A stretch of DNA of 64,000 bases, from the NCBI GenBank assembly GCA_011321775.1, contig DROT01000184.1:1-64000 (forward strand), given 5' to 3'. The notes beneath the pieces are model-generated. The model was given only the letters and a program-made list of their open reading frames with translations. It did no database searches and had not been told where the DNA came from. A program made the translations under genes and the position numbers. Origin of the DNA: Gammaproteobacteria bacterium. GTDB lineage: Bacteria > Pseudomonadota > Gammaproteobacteria > DSM-19610. Each line of letters begins with the position of its first letter. Within the stretch, counting starts at the first letter, position 1. Below are positions 31,597 to 41,595 of the stretch, piece by piece.

Positions 31597-33503
31597 GGGG
31601 TCGTCTGCTCCAGGGAGGAAAGCAGCGGCGCCAGTTGCGCTTCATAGTTCTTCCAGCGCCCGATCGACTTGCGGTACATCGGTTGCCGTACCTGGTCGTA
31701 GCTGGGGGTGTGGACGTCGCGGCTGGTTTCATGGAATCGCAGGCAGCTGTCGTTCCAATCCAGGCCGCAGTATTCGATCATTCTCCGGGTCACCACTTCC
31801 TGGTCCTCGACCAGTTCCTCGTAGCGTATTTCAAGGATCTCCAGATCGAGTACCTGTTTCCAGTATTCCATGATTCGGGCGTAGGCGGCGTGGTAGGCCG
31901 CCAGTTCCTCGAGGTCGGTGGTGAACAGCATCGAACTGCTGAAACGCTGGAAGTACATCGACAGGCAGCTGTCACGCGGATCGCGCTGCAGATGGATGAC
32001 GCGCGCCTGCGGGAACAACAGCGAGATGAGGCCAAGATGCCAGAAGTTGGTGGGCATCTTGTCGACCACCAGCGCGGCGTCCGCCGACTTGCGCTGCAGG
32101 GTCTCCAGGTAGCTGCGGGCCGCCGTGGTCAGGCGCTTCCGGTCCAGCGTGGCGAGACGGGCGATGTGGTCCTCGCCGTCATACGGCCCGCCCAGTCTCG
32201 ACGCCAGTTCGGCGATATCCGGCAACTCGCCGGCACCGTGAATATCGGGGTGGCTGGCGAGGATCTGTTCGGTGAGCGTGGTCCCCGAGCGTGGCAGCCC
32301 GACCACGAACAGCGGTCGCCGTGACTCCGTGCGTCCCCGCGGCAGCGCCTGCCAGTAGTCGCGGTCGTAGCGCCGGGACCAGGCTTCGATGGTTGCGTGC
32401 GAGGGAAAATTCCTTCCCCCCCCGGCCGGGCGGTGGATCTTGAGCCGGCGCTCCAGCAGGTTGGCCTGGCGGTAGTGTTCGAAGGCGCGCGGGTAGTCCC
32501 GGAGACGATCGTACTGCTTGCCGAGTTCGGAATGGACGCTGATCCTGGCCGAGATGTCCATGCGGCCCCCGGCGATTGCCGCCTCCAGTCGGCCAATGGC
32601 CTCCTGCTCGGTTCCCAGACTGCGCGACAGCGCCGACCAGGCGGTCAGTACCAGCGGATTGGTGCTGCCATTCTCGACCAGCGGCTGCAGCAGGCGGCGC
32701 GCCTGGTCGAACTCGCCACGCTTCTCCAGGATTGCGGCGGTGCTGCCGACCAGGTTCTGGTCGGCGGGACGGATCTCCAGCGCACGCCGGAAATGTTTCA
32801 GGGTGCCGTCGTAGTCTTCCTGCTGGCGGCAGATCTTGCCAAGCAGATGGTGGGCGTCGAAGAAGCGCGGATCGACCTTCAGTGCCGCCCGTGCACAGGA
32901 TCGCGCGCGCGTGAAATCCTCCTCCGCCAGTGCCAGGTCGCCAAGGTTGCACAGTACCTGGGTACAGCGCGGATAGAGGCGGCGGGCGTTCTCCAGCACC
33001 TGCTTCGCTTCGCCGAAACGGTGCAGTCTCATCAGGACTGCGCCGAGGTTGCTCAGTGCTTCCAGGTAGTCCGGTCGCAGGCGGATCGCGTTGCGGTAGC
33101 TTTCGGCGGCCTTCTCCGTCTCGCCCGTCATCTGCAGCGCGTTGCCGAGGAAGTAGTGGGCCTCGGCCAGGGTTGCATCCAGGCTGATGGCGGCGCGGTA
33201 GCCGGTGATGGCGGAGTCCAGGTCGCCCTGGCACTGCTGCAGCGAGGCGGCGATATGGTGGGCGAGGGCGTTGTCGGGCTGAGCGTCCAGCACCCGGCGG
33301 CACAGTTCCGCGCCACGGGCGAAACGGCCACTTCGACGATAGAGGACCGCCAGTTCCAGCCCGGCGGCGTCCACGTCGCTTCCCTCCCGGCGCAGCCGCT
33401 CCGCCAGCGCGCCCGCCTGCCGGCGCAGTGGCGGTGCCAGACCGGTATCGGCTGCCAGCGAGGCGAGCTCGGCGAGCAGCGAGGAGCGGTCGATCGCGCT
33501 CAT
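31593..33503 (-). CDS. TPR-repeat protein fused to a sulfotransferase domain
   Basis: 636 residues. TPRs span about residues 40-330 (ALAHHIAASLQQCQGDLDSA, LEALSNLGAVLMRLHRFGEA). The PAPS loop VVGLPRSGTTLTEQIL lies near residue 400, then DKMPTNFWHLGLISLLF, then HLQRDPRDSCLSMYFQRF. The C-terminal block YDQVRQPMYRKSIGRWKNY is the family hallmark. The loop starts GLPRSGT where most paralogues have GMPRSGT. It is the first gene of a coupled pair with the fucosyltransferase-like gene. About 200 bp separate it from the divergent TPR-sulfotransferase, and that gap holds an A/T-rich patch (33540-33600) suited to promoters. Confidence 0.9.
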   Translation of the reverse strand: MSAIDRSSLLAELASLAADTGLAPPLRRQAGALAERLRREGSDVDAAGLELAVLYRRSGRFARGAELCRRVLDAQPDNALAHHIAASLQQCQGDLDSAITGYRAAISLDATLAEAHYFLGNALQMTGETEKAAESYRNAIRLRPDYLEALSNLGAVLMRLHRFGEAKQVLENARRLYPRCTQVLCNLGDLALAEEDFTRARSCARAALKVDPRFFDAHHLLGKICRQQEDYDGTLKHFRRALEIRPADQNLVGSTAAILEKRGEFDQARRLLQPLVENGSTNPLVLTAWSALSRSLGTEQEAIGRLEAAIAGGRMDISARISVHSELGKQYDRLRDYPRAFEHYRQANLLERRLKIHRPAGGGRNFPSHATIEAWSRRYDRDYWQALPRGRTESRRPLFVVGLPRSGTTLTEQILASHPDIHGAGELPDIAELASRLGGPYDGEDHIARLATLDRKRLTTAARSYLETLQRKSADAALVVDKMPTNFWHLGLISLLFPQARVIHLQRDPRDSCLSMYFQRFSSSMLFTTDLEELAAYHAAYARIMEYWKQVLDLEILEIRYEELVEDQEVVTRRMIEYCGLDWNDSCLRFHETSRDVHTPSYDQVRQPMYRKSIGRWKNYEAQLAPLLSSLEQTTP

Positions 33504-33702
33504 GCGAGGAGCCGGCGGCCGTTGCCGTCTTTGATGAGAAATATCAATGGAAACATGCGACTATCAAACGGGCAAAGGTTAAGGATATAATGAAAGGGTT
33601 GGTTGCACCAGCCGCGGCGGCAGCGCCCGGCGAGGATAACGACAATGCGCCGGCCGGGTCGTTGCCCGGACCGGGTGCGCCAGACAGGGTCTCTTCCCGC
33701 CT

Positions 33703-35607
33703 ATGCCGGCAAAGAACATATTGACGCGATCGCTACGCCGCAAGGCCGATGCCCTGCTGGCCGGGAACGATCTGCCCGCGGCCGCGGAACTCTACCAGCG
33801 GATCTGCCGCAGCGACCGCGGTGACCTGGACGCGCGCGTCATGCTGGGGGTGGTGCAGCTGCGCCAGGGGCAGCCGGAGCGGGCCGCCGAGTGCTGTCGC
33901 GAGGCGCTGAAGATCGATGCCGGCCACGCGCTCGCCCACCATGTGCTCGGCTCGGCACTGGAGCAGCTGGACCAGCTCGAGGCGGCGGTCAGCGAGTTCC
34001 GCGCGGCGCTGCGGTTACGACCGGCCTTCGCCAACGCGCACCTGTTTCTGGGCAGGGTCCTGGCGCGTCTGGGACAAAACGAGGAGGCGGAACGCTGTCA
34101 TCTCGAGGCACTGGAGCTGGAACCCGGCCTGGTTGCGGCGATGGCGAGTCTCGGCAGCCTGTACCTGAACACCGGCCGGCCCGGTGAGGCCGAGCGCTGG
34201 CTGCGCAAGGGGCTCGCCATCGCACCCGCACACGCCGCCATGCTGACCACGCTGGGGCAGGCGCTGGGCGCGCAGGGCAAGGACGCCGAGGCCGTGGCCG
34301 TGCTCGAAAGCGCGCTCCGCGCGGATCCGGATTCACTCGATGCGCTGCTGGCACTCGGCAGCCTGCAGAGCAAGTGCGGCGACTATGACCGTGCCCTGGA
34401 GTGCTACCGGCGCGTGAGCGATCTTCAGCCGGGGAACGAATATGCCATCGGTGCCCGGGCCCAGCTGCTCGAGCGCCGCGGCGAGATCGAGGCGGCGTTC
34501 GGGCTGTTGCGTCCGCTGGTGGAAACCGGTTCCACCCATATCAGTGTGGCGCTGCCGTTCGCCGAGCTGGCACTGCAGCTGGACCGCGGTCCCGAGGCCA
34601 TCGAACTGCTGGAGCGTGCGCTGCCGGATCATGCCGACGATCCCCAGGGCCGCATCGACCTGCACTACCGCCTCGGCAAGTTGCTGGACCGCGGTGGCGA
34701 GTACGACCGCGCCTTCGAACATTACCGCCGGGCGAACCGTCTCAGCGCCGGGATCGTGGCCGCTTCCACGGGGCTGGACGGCATCGATGCGCAGGCGCGG
34801 CGGGTGCTGGAACGGAGTCGGGACTGTGACGCGGAGTTCTGGAAGTCGCTCCCGCGCGCCGCCAACGGTTCGGAATGCCCGGTCTTCGTGGTCGGCATGC
34901 CGCGTTCCGGTACCACCCTGGTGGAGCAGATCCTCGCCAGCCACGCGCGCGTTTACGGTGCCGGTGAACTCACCGCCATGGAGAACATCGCCCGTTCGCT
35001 CTGTTCCGGTGCGGCCTACCGCTCCGGCTACCCCGCCTGCCTCGAGGGCATCACGGCGCAGCGGCTCGAAGGACAGGCGCAACGGCACCTGCGGTTGCTG
35101 GCCTCCCTCGCCGGTGGTGATGCCGAACGGGTGGTCGACAAGTGCCCGCACAACTATATCCACCTGGGGCTCGTCTCCGTCCTGTTTCCGCGCGCGCGCG
35201 TGGTCCATGTATCCCGGGATCCGCGGGACACCGCCTGCTCCATCTACTTCCAGGCATTCACGCCCCTGCACGCCTACGCCTGTGACCTGCAGGCGATCGG
35301 TCGCCACTACCATGTCTACCGCCAGCTGATGGCCTACTGGGAGGAGGTGCTGGATATCGACATCCTTCACCTGCGCTACGAGGACCTGGTGGCGGAGCCG
35401 GAGCGGCACATCCGCTCGCTGGTGGACTTCTGCGGGTTGCCGTGGGATCCGCGCTGCCTCGAGTTCCACAACACCCGGCGCGACGTGAACACGCCCAGCT
35501 ACGGCCAGGTGCGGCGCCCCATGTACCGTGGCTCGGTAGGTCGCTGGCGGCACTACCGTCCCCATCTCGAGCCGCTGCTGCAGGCGCTGGAGGAGGGGCA
35601 GCCGTGA
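33703..35607 (+). CDS. TPR-repeat protein fused to a sulfotransferase domain
   Basis: 634 residues. TPRs run from about 15 to 330 (ALAHHVLGSALEQLDQLEAA, ANAHLFLGRVLARLGQNEEA). The catalytic part has VVGMPRSGTTLVEQIL near residue 400, DKCPHNYIHLGLVSVLF, and HVSRDPRDTACSIYFQAF. It ends YGQVRRPMYRGSVGRWRHY. The substitution CPHN for MPxN in the middle motif sets it slightly apart. It overlaps the next TPR-sulfotransferase by 4 bp (GTGA), forming a tandem pair of related but not identical enzymes, which hints at different acceptors or positions. Confidence 0.9.
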   Translation: MPAKNILTRSLRRKADALLAGNDLPAAAELYQRICRSDRGDLDARVMLGVVQLRQGQPERAAECCREALKIDAGHALAHHVLGSALEQLDQLEAAVSEFRAALRLRPAFANAHLFLGRVLARLGQNEEAERCHLEALELEPGLVAAMASLGSLYLNTGRPGEAERWLRKGLAIAPAHAAMLTTLGQALGAQGKDAEAVAVLESALRADPDSLDALLALGSLQSKCGDYDRALECYRRVSDLQPGNEYAIGARAQLLERRGEIEAAFGLLRPLVETGSTHISVALPFAELALQLDRGPEAIELLERALPDHADDPQGRIDLHYRLGKLLDRGGEYDRAFEHYRRANRLSAGIVAASTGLDGIDAQARRVLERSRDCDAEFWKSLPRAANGSECPVFVVGMPRSGTTLVEQILASHARVYGAGELTAMENIARSLCSGAAYRSGYPACLEGITAQRLEGQAQRHLRLLASLAGGDAERVVDKCPHNYIHLGLVSVLFPRARVVHVSRDPRDTACSIYFQAFTPLHAYACDLQAIGRHYHVYRQLMAYWEEVLDIDILHLRYEDLVAEPERHIRSLVDFCGLPWDPRCLEFHNTRRDVNTPSYGQVRRPMYRGSVGRWRHYRPHLEPLLQALEEGQP

Positions 35608-37478
35608 GCCCGCACCGCAAGCTGCAGCGTCAGGCCGAGACCTCCATGGCGGCGGGGCGACTGGCCGAGGCGGCGGCCGCCTGGGAACGGCTGTGCCGTC
35701 TGGCGCCGCAGGACGCCGATGCCTGGACGGCGTTGGGCGTCGTCCGCCGGCGCCTGGGAGACTTCGCCGCGGCGGAAAGCGCTTGCCGCCAGGCGCTGGC
35801 CCTGCGTTCCGCGCATGCTCCCGCCCAGGCTGCCCTCGGGGCGGCATTGCAGCAGCAGGGACGCCTGCAGGAGGCCGTCGCGGCCTACCGCGAGGCGTTG
35901 CGCCTGGATCCGGGGCTGGTGGAGGCGCAGTATTTTCTCGCCAACGCGCTGCGCGAGGGCGGGCAGCTGGCGGAGGCCACGGAGGCCTACCGGCGGTTGC
36001 TGGAACTGGATCCCGATCATTTCCCCGGCCTCAACAACCTGGGGACCCACCTGCGCAACCTGGGCCAGGCCGAGGAAGCCATCGGCCTGCTGCAGCGCGC
36101 CCTGAAGCTGCAGCCCGGCCACGTCGCCACCCTGACCAACCTGGGTGACGCCCTGGTCGATCGCAGTCGCTGCGAGGAGGCCATCGAACTGCTGCAGCAG
36201 GCGGTACGGCGGCAGCCGGATTTCGCCAATGCCTGGCGGGCGCTGGCCAATGCACTGCACCACGCGGGGCGGCTGCCCGAGGCGCTGGATGCCTACGGGG
36301 AGGCGCTGGCGCGGGTGCCGGGCTGGCACGAGGCGCAGCTGGGGCAGGCGAAAGTCCTGGAACAGCTGGGCGAGCACCAGCGCGCGCGCGCGCTGCTCGA
36401 CCCCCTGCTGGAGGCCGGTCATGGCGGGGCGCTGTCGGCTTTCTTCGACGTCAGCCGGCATACCGGGGAGCGCCGGCAGGCGGTCGACCGGATCGAGCGC
36501 GTCCTCGGGGAGCGGCCGGACATGCCGGACGCAGCCGCCGCCGGCTTCCATTTCCAGTTGGGAAGGCACTACGACGAAAGCGGCGACTACGAGACGGCCT
36601 TTCGTCATTTCCAGCAGGCCAACCGCCTGACGCCGGCGAGCTACGACCGCGAGCGACAGGTGCGCCAGGTCGACGACATCATCACCACCTGGAACCCGGA
36701 TTTCGTTCAAGGCATGCGGTGTGCGGCCAATCGCTCGGAACTGCCGGTCTTCATCGTCGGCATGCCGCGTTCCGGCACCAGCCTGGTGGAACAGATACTG
36801 GCCTCGCACCCGGCGGTATTCGGTGCCGGCGAGCTGTCGCAGATCTCCCGGATCGCGCAGCAGTTCTCCATCGACTATCCGGGACTGGCGTTTCCCCGTT
36901 TCGCCCGCTACGTCACCCGCGAATCACTGGACGGCGCGGCGCGCCGGCATCTGGACGAACTGGGCGCGCTTGGCGGTGACGCCGCCCGGGTTACCGACAA
37001 GATGCCCTACAACCTGCCCTACGCCGGCCTGATCGCGCAGCTGTTTCCGCGTGCGCGCATCATCCAGTGCCAGCGCCACCCGCTGGATACCTGTCTTTCC
37101 TGTTATTTTTCCGATTTCGGGAGCATCGGCCACGACTACTCCTATGATCTTCTGACCACTGGTGAGTTCTACATTCAGTACCATCGTCTCATGGAGCACT
37201 GGTCGGCGGTATTTCCCGATCGTGTCCTGAACATCGCCTACGCCGAGCTGGTGCAGGACCAGGAGCGCCAGAGCCGCCGGCTGGTGGAGTTCTGCGGTCT
37301 CGACTGGGACCCGCGCTGCCTGGAATTCCACAACAGCGGGCGCTTCGTGTTCACCCTGAGCTACGAACAGGTGCGCCAGCCCATGTACACGCGCTCGCTC
37401 GGCCGCTGGAAGCACTATGAGCGCCAGTTGCAGCCGCTGCGCGAACTGCTGGAATCCGCCGGTATCGACTGCAGCTGA
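35604..37478 (+). CDS. TPR-repeat protein fused to a sulfotransferase domain
   Basis: 624 residues from the GTG that overlaps the previous stop; GGAGGAGGGG lies just upstream and supports this start. TPRs occupy about residues 5-300 (AWTALGVVRRRLGDFAAAES, HFPGLNNLGTHLRNLGQAEE). The sulfotransferase domain shows VGMPRSGTSLVEQILASHP near residue 385, TDKMPYNLPYAGLIAQLF, and QCQRHPLDTCLSCYFSDF, where the usual RDP is RHP. The end is YEQVRQPMYTRSLGRWKHY. It is the second gene of the tandem pair and is convergent with the OGT triple on the other strand. Confidence 0.9.
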   Translation: MSPHRKLQRQAETSMAAGRLAEAAAAWERLCRLAPQDADAWTALGVVRRRLGDFAAAESACRQALALRSAHAPAQAALGAALQQQGRLQEAVAAYREALRLDPGLVEAQYFLANALREGGQLAEATEAYRRLLELDPDHFPGLNNLGTHLRNLGQAEEAIGLLQRALKLQPGHVATLTNLGDALVDRSRCEEAIELLQQAVRRQPDFANAWRALANALHHAGRLPEALDAYGEALARVPGWHEAQLGQAKVLEQLGEHQRARALLDPLLEAGHGGALSAFFDVSRHTGERRQAVDRIERVLGERPDMPDAAAAGFHFQLGRHYDESGDYETAFRHFQQANRLTPASYDRERQVRQVDDIITTWNPDFVQGMRCAANRSELPVFIVGMPRSGTSLVEQILASHPAVFGAGELSQISRIAQQFSIDYPGLAFPRFARYVTRESLDGAARRHLDELGALGGDAARVTDKMPYNLPYAGLIAQLFPRARIIQCQRHPLDTCLSCYFSDFGSIGHDYSYDLLTTGEFYIQYHRLMEHWSAVFPDRVLNIAYAELVQDQERQSRRLVEFCGLDWDPRCLEFHNSGRFVFTLSYEQVRQPMYTRSLGRWKHYERQLQPLRELLESAGIDCS

Positions 37479-37540
37479 ATCGTGTTGTCGCGAATTTCGC
37501 TGGCACTCAGCCCAACCTAACGGCTGTGGGGGAGGCGGGC

Positions 37541-39598
37541 TCAGCGGTCTTTGCACCAGTTGCGCCACATCTCGCGGTAGGCGGCTTCCACCTCGCGCGC
37601 CATGGCGGCGCCGTCGCACAGGGGGGAGCTTGCCACCCGCTGGCGCATGCTGGCGCGCATCTGCGCCAGCCGCTCCCGGTCGCCGGCGAGGGCCATGGCG
37701 ATCTGCAGGTACCCGTCCGCGTCGTCTGCCACCAGCTCGTCCAGCCCGACCTGGTGCAGCACGCTGGCGGACAGCCGGCCGCGGTGTACCGGTCCGAGCA
37801 GGGTGATCACCGGCACCCCCATCCACAGGGCTTCGCAGGTGGTTACGTGGCCGTTCCAGGGGAACGGGTCGAGGGCGATGTCGATCTCGCGGTAGACGTC
37901 CAGCCAGCAACCGTCGGCGGGCGGCTGGTGGCGCAGTTCCAGCTGTCGCTGGTCGATGCCGTGACGGGCGAAGGCGGCACGCAGCCGCTCGGCGGCGCGG
38001 TCGCGCAGCATGTCGCGGTACAGCAACAGGCGTGCCCGCGGCAGGGCTCGCAGCAGCCGGCTCCACAGGGCGATGACGGCCTCATTGAGCTTGACCAGGT
38101 TGTTCAGCGAACCGAAGGTAAGACGGTCCCGGGCGTGTGCCGGCAGTGGCCCCGGCGGTGGCGCATCCTCCGGCGGCCGGTAGCGGGTCAGGCCGCCGGG
38201 CAGTCGGACCAGTCTTTCCGTGTACAGCTGCTCCGCCCCGGCGGGGTCGGCGATGGCATCGCCGAGGCGGTAGTCGACCGCCGGGAGGCCGGTGGTGTTG
38301 GGATAGCCCAGCCATGAGACCTGTACCGGCGCCGGCCGCAGGCCCAGCACCGGCAGGCGGTTGCGCGCCGTGTGTCCGGCCAGGTCCACGAGGATGTCGA
38401 TGCCGTCGTCACGCACGCGCCGGGCCAGTTCGGCATCCGGCACGCCGACCGTGCGGCGCCAGCCGTCGGACAGGGATTTCAGCCGCCGGCTGGTGTCGTC
38501 CTCCCGCACCAGCTGGGCGTAGCAGACGACTTCGACGACCTCGTGGTCGTGGTGCGTCAGCAGCGGCTCGAAGAAGCGGCTGACGGCGTGGTCGCGCAGG
38601 TCCGGGGACAGGTAGCCGATGCGCAGCCGGCGTTCGGGATCCGGGGCGTTGCCGTGATCCACCATCGTGCCGTGCGCCGGGGCCTGGACCTCCGCCCAGC
38701 GCCGGTGTTCCCGCAACAGCTGTTCCTCGTCGAGGTCCGGAAGATAGTTCAGGCACAGCAGCAGGTTGCTGTGGGTCTGCGCGGAGGCGGGATCGAGTTG
38801 CAGGGCACGACGGTAGCTGTCCACCGCCTCCTCCAGCCGCCCCAGGGTCTTGAGCACGTTGCCGAGGTTGTTCCAGGCACCGGCAAGTTGCGGGGCCAGG
38901 GACAGGGCCCGGCGGTAGCAGTCGGCGGCCTCGTCCATGCGGGCCTGCTGGCGCAACACGTTGCCGAGGTTGTTCCAGGCGTCCGCGGCCTCGGGCTTCA
39001 CGCGGATGATCTCGCGGAAGGCCGCGGCGGCCTCGTCCAGGCGGCCGAGGGTGCGCAGCACGCGGCCGAGGGCGGTGTGCACGTGCAGCAGGCCGGGGTT
39101 CAGGCGCAGCGCCTCGCGGTAGCAGTCGGCGGCCTGCGGCAGCTCGCCCTGCTGTTCCAGGGCGCGGCCCAGCTGGAAGTGCGCCGGGGCGAAGTCCGGC
39201 CGCTGCGCCAGCAGTTGCCGGAACTGTGCGGCGGCGTCCCCGGGGCGACGTTGCTCCAGCAGGGCCCGGCCGATGCCAAGAACGCCTTCGGGCACACCGG
39301 TGTCCGCCAGCCGGCGGAAGCACGCCTCCGCTTCCCGCGCCGCTCCCCGCTGCAGCAGGGCGTTGCCGAGGTTGAGCCAGGTGGCGGAGAATCCGGGCTC
39401 CAGCCGGGCCGCCTCCCGCAGCTGCCCGATCGCCTCGTCGAGCCGGCCGGCGGCGGCCGCCAGGGTGCCGAGCAGGTAGAGGGCACGGGCGTTGTGCGGA
39501 TCCTCCTCGAGGATCTGCCGGCACAGCTGCTCCGCCCTGTCCGGGTCGCCGGCGCGCTGATGTTCGAGCGCGCGCTGCAGTCGCGGATCGGCCGTCAC
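37541..39598 (-). CDS. TPR-repeat O-GlcNAc transferase-like glycosyltransferase (GT41 family)
   Basis: 685 residues starting at a GTG 4 bp after the upstream stop, with GGGGG about 8 bp before it. Roughly eight TPRs (ARALYLLGTLAAAAGRLDEA, AWNNLGNVLKTLGRLEEAVD) precede the catalytic region. Its blocks are RIGYLSPDLRDHAVSRF, GIDILVDLAGHTARNRL, WLGYPNTTGLPAVDYRLGD, LTFGSLNNLVKLNEAVIALW (pocket Lys) and DPFPWNGHVTTCEALWMGVP. These match bacterial OGT/SPINDLY-like enzymes that use a nucleotide sugar. It is last in a same-strand run of three TPR-OGT genes and probably depends on their transcript. Confidence 0.9.
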   Translation of the reverse strand: MTADPRLQRALEHQRAGDPDRAEQLCRQILEEDPHNARALYLLGTLAAAAGRLDEAIGQLREAARLEPGFSATWLNLGNALLQRGAAREAEACFRRLADTGVPEGVLGIGRALLEQRRPGDAAAQFRQLLAQRPDFAPAHFQLGRALEQQGELPQAADCYREALRLNPGLLHVHTALGRVLRTLGRLDEAAAAFREIIRVKPEAADAWNNLGNVLRQQARMDEAADCYRRALSLAPQLAGAWNNLGNVLKTLGRLEEAVDSYRRALQLDPASAQTHSNLLLCLNYLPDLDEEQLLREHRRWAEVQAPAHGTMVDHGNAPDPERRLRIGYLSPDLRDHAVSRFFEPLLTHHDHEVVEVVCYAQLVREDDTSRRLKSLSDGWRRTVGVPDAELARRVRDDGIDILVDLAGHTARNRLPVLGLRPAPVQVSWLGYPNTTGLPAVDYRLGDAIADPAGAEQLYTERLVRLPGGLTRYRPPEDAPPPGPLPAHARDRLTFGSLNNLVKLNEAVIALWSRLLRALPRARLLLYRDMLRDRAAERLRAAFARHGIDQRQLELRHQPPADGCWLDVYREIDIALDPFPWNGHVTTCEALWMGVPVITLLGPVHRGRLSASVLHQVGLDELVADDADGYLQIAMALAGDRERLAQMRASMRQRVASSPLCDGAAMAREVEAAYREMWRNWCKDR

Positions 39599-39602
39599 GG
39601 CC

Positions 39603-41492
39603 TCAGCCCCCGGCCGCTGCGCCGGAACACCAGCGTTGCCAGATTTCCCGCCAGCTCTCTTCCAGCGCCGCGGTGAAGCCGGCGGCGTCGCACAGCGGTG
39701 CGGCGCGCATGCGGTCACGCAGCCGGTTGCGCAGCCGGACCAGGCGCCCGGAGTCCGCGGCCAGGCGCGCGGCCACGGCGAGGTACTGTTCCTCGTCGCC
39801 GGTGACCAGGTCGTCCAGCCCGACCTGGTGCAGCAGGCTCACGCCGACGCGGGCGGCGTGGACGCGCCCCGCCAGGGTGATGACCGGAACGCCCATCCAC
39901 AGCGCCTCGCAGGTGGTGGTGGTGCCGTGATAGGGAAAGGTGTCGAGGGCGATGTCGATGCGTCCGTAGGCCGCCAGGTGTTCCCGGTGAACGGGCACCG
40001 GGTCGAGGAAGGCAATGCGCCCCGTCTCGATACCGGCGTCGGCGAAGCGCGCCAGCAGCCGTTCGCGGGTGGCGGGGTCGCCGGTGGCCCGGCTCTTCAG
40101 CAGCAGGCGCGAATCCGGCACCGCGGCGAGGATGCGCGCCCAGGCGCGCACCACCGCGGGCGTGGTCTTGGCGAGGTTGTTGAAGGAACCGAAGGTGACG
40201 TGCCCCGCGGCCAGCGAGGGCGGTGCGCCGCAGGCGGGCGCATCCACGGGCGGACCGTAGCAGAGGAAACTGTGCGGCAGGCGCAGCAGGGTCTCGCTGT
40301 GCAGCGCCTCGGTCTTCCCCGGCGGATCGGCGCGACCGTCGCTGATGCGGTAGTCGATGGCCGGCAGGCCAGTGGTGTTGGGGTAGCCCAGCCAGCTCAG
40401 CTGCAGCGGTGCCGGCTTGCGCGCGAACATCAGCAGGCGGTTGTGGGCGGTGTGCCCGGCGAGGTCGATCAGGATATCGACGCGGTCCCGGCGCACCCGT
40501 TCGGCCAGCTGTTCGTGCGACAGGCGGGTGGCGTCGGTCCAGCGGTCGCAGTGGCCGCGCAGGCGTTCGGTGGTGGCATCCGGGTGCGCCACGTCGGCAT
40601 AGCAGCCGATCTCGAAGTCCTCATGGCGGTGGTGCGCCAGCACCGGTTCGAGGAAGCGGGCGACCGAATGTTCGCGCAGGTCGGGGGAGACATAGCCGAT
40701 GCGCAGCCGTCGTCGCGGGTCGGTTTCGTTGGGCCAGTGCGACGGTGGTCGCAGACCGGCGCAGTGGACCCGGGCCCAGCGGCGGTGATCCTCGAACACG
40801 GCCTGTGGATCACGGTCGCCCAGGTAGTTGAGGCAGGCCAGCAGGTTGCTGTGCGCGTCGTCCAGCCGCGGCTGCAGTTCGATGACTCGGCGGAAGGCGG
40901 CCTCCGCGGCCGCCGCGTCACCGGCGTGCAGCCGCGCGCGGCCGAGGTTGACGAGCATGCGCGGATCGTCCGGGCGGATCTCCAGGGCGCGCTGCAGCAA
41001 GCCGGCGGCTTCCTGCAGGCGGCCGCGGTTGGTCAGCAGCGCCGACAGGTTGTTGAGCGCCGGCACGTGATCCGGCGCCAGCGCCAGGGTGGCGCGATAG
41101 GCGGCCTCGGCCTCTTCGTCCAGTCCCTGCTCGCGCCGCGCCTCGGCGAGGAAGTAGTGGGTCTCGGGCAGACTGGCGTCGATGGCCAGCGAGCGCTGGT
41201 AGCAGCCCAGCGCCTCGCCCAAACGCCGCTGGCGGTGCAGGGCCGCGCCCAGCGCCTGCCAGGCGGTCGCATCGTCCGGATGTTCCGCCACCAGCCGGCG
41301 AGCGGCCTGCTCCGCCTCGCCGAAGTCGCCGAGGCGGCGGCACAGCCGCGACAGCTCCAGCCACGCCTCGCGGTCGCGGGGACTGCGGCGGCAGAGCTTG
41401 CGGTAGAGTTCACGCGCTTCGGCCAGCCGCCCTTTTGCGGCCAGCTGGCGGGCCTTGCGCATGCGGACCTGTCTCCCGGGAACAGCCGTCAT
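39603..41492 (-). CDS. TPR-repeat O-GlcNAc transferase-like glycosyltransferase (GT41 family)
   Basis: 629 residues from ATG 41492; a second in-frame ATG at 41462 has a better ribosome site (GGGAGACAGG) and may be the true start, giving 619 residues. TPRs lie in the first 260 residues (AWLELSRLCRRLGDFGEAEQ, LPETHYFLAEARREQGLDEE). The catalytic motifs are IGYVSPDLREHSVARFLEP, VDILIDLAGHTAHNRLLMF, SWLGYPNTTGLPAIDYRIS, TFGSFNNLAKTTPAVVRAW and DTFPYHGTTTTCEALWMGVP. It is close in sequence to the protein at 13502-15274, so one may be a duplicate of the other. It is the middle member of the OGT triple; the next gene starts 4 bp after its stop. Confidence 0.9.
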   Translation of the reverse strand: MTAVPGRQVRMRKARQLAAKGRLAEARELYRKLCRRSPRDREAWLELSRLCRRLGDFGEAEQAARRLVAEHPDDATAWQALGAALHRQRRLGEALGCYQRSLAIDASLPETHYFLAEARREQGLDEEAEAAYRATLALAPDHVPALNNLSALLTNRGRLQEAAGLLQRALEIRPDDPRMLVNLGRARLHAGDAAAAEAAFRRVIELQPRLDDAHSNLLACLNYLGDRDPQAVFEDHRRWARVHCAGLRPPSHWPNETDPRRRLRIGYVSPDLREHSVARFLEPVLAHHRHEDFEIGCYADVAHPDATTERLRGHCDRWTDATRLSHEQLAERVRRDRVDILIDLAGHTAHNRLLMFARKPAPLQLSWLGYPNTTGLPAIDYRISDGRADPPGKTEALHSETLLRLPHSFLCYGPPVDAPACGAPPSLAAGHVTFGSFNNLAKTTPAVVRAWARILAAVPDSRLLLKSRATGDPATRERLLARFADAGIETGRIAFLDPVPVHREHLAAYGRIDIALDTFPYHGTTTTCEALWMGVPVITLAGRVHAARVGVSLLHQVGLDDLVTGDEEQYLAVAARLAADSGRLVRLRNRLRDRMRAAPLCDAAGFTAALEESWREIWQRWCSGAAAGG

Positions 41493-41595
41493 CGCCGCTG
41501 ACCCGCCTGCTCGCCGCTGCCGTCGCTGGCATGGCGGAACGAGGCGCAGCCCGTGCCATGGCATGGCGGCATGTCGCCGCTTGGTTTACCTGCCG

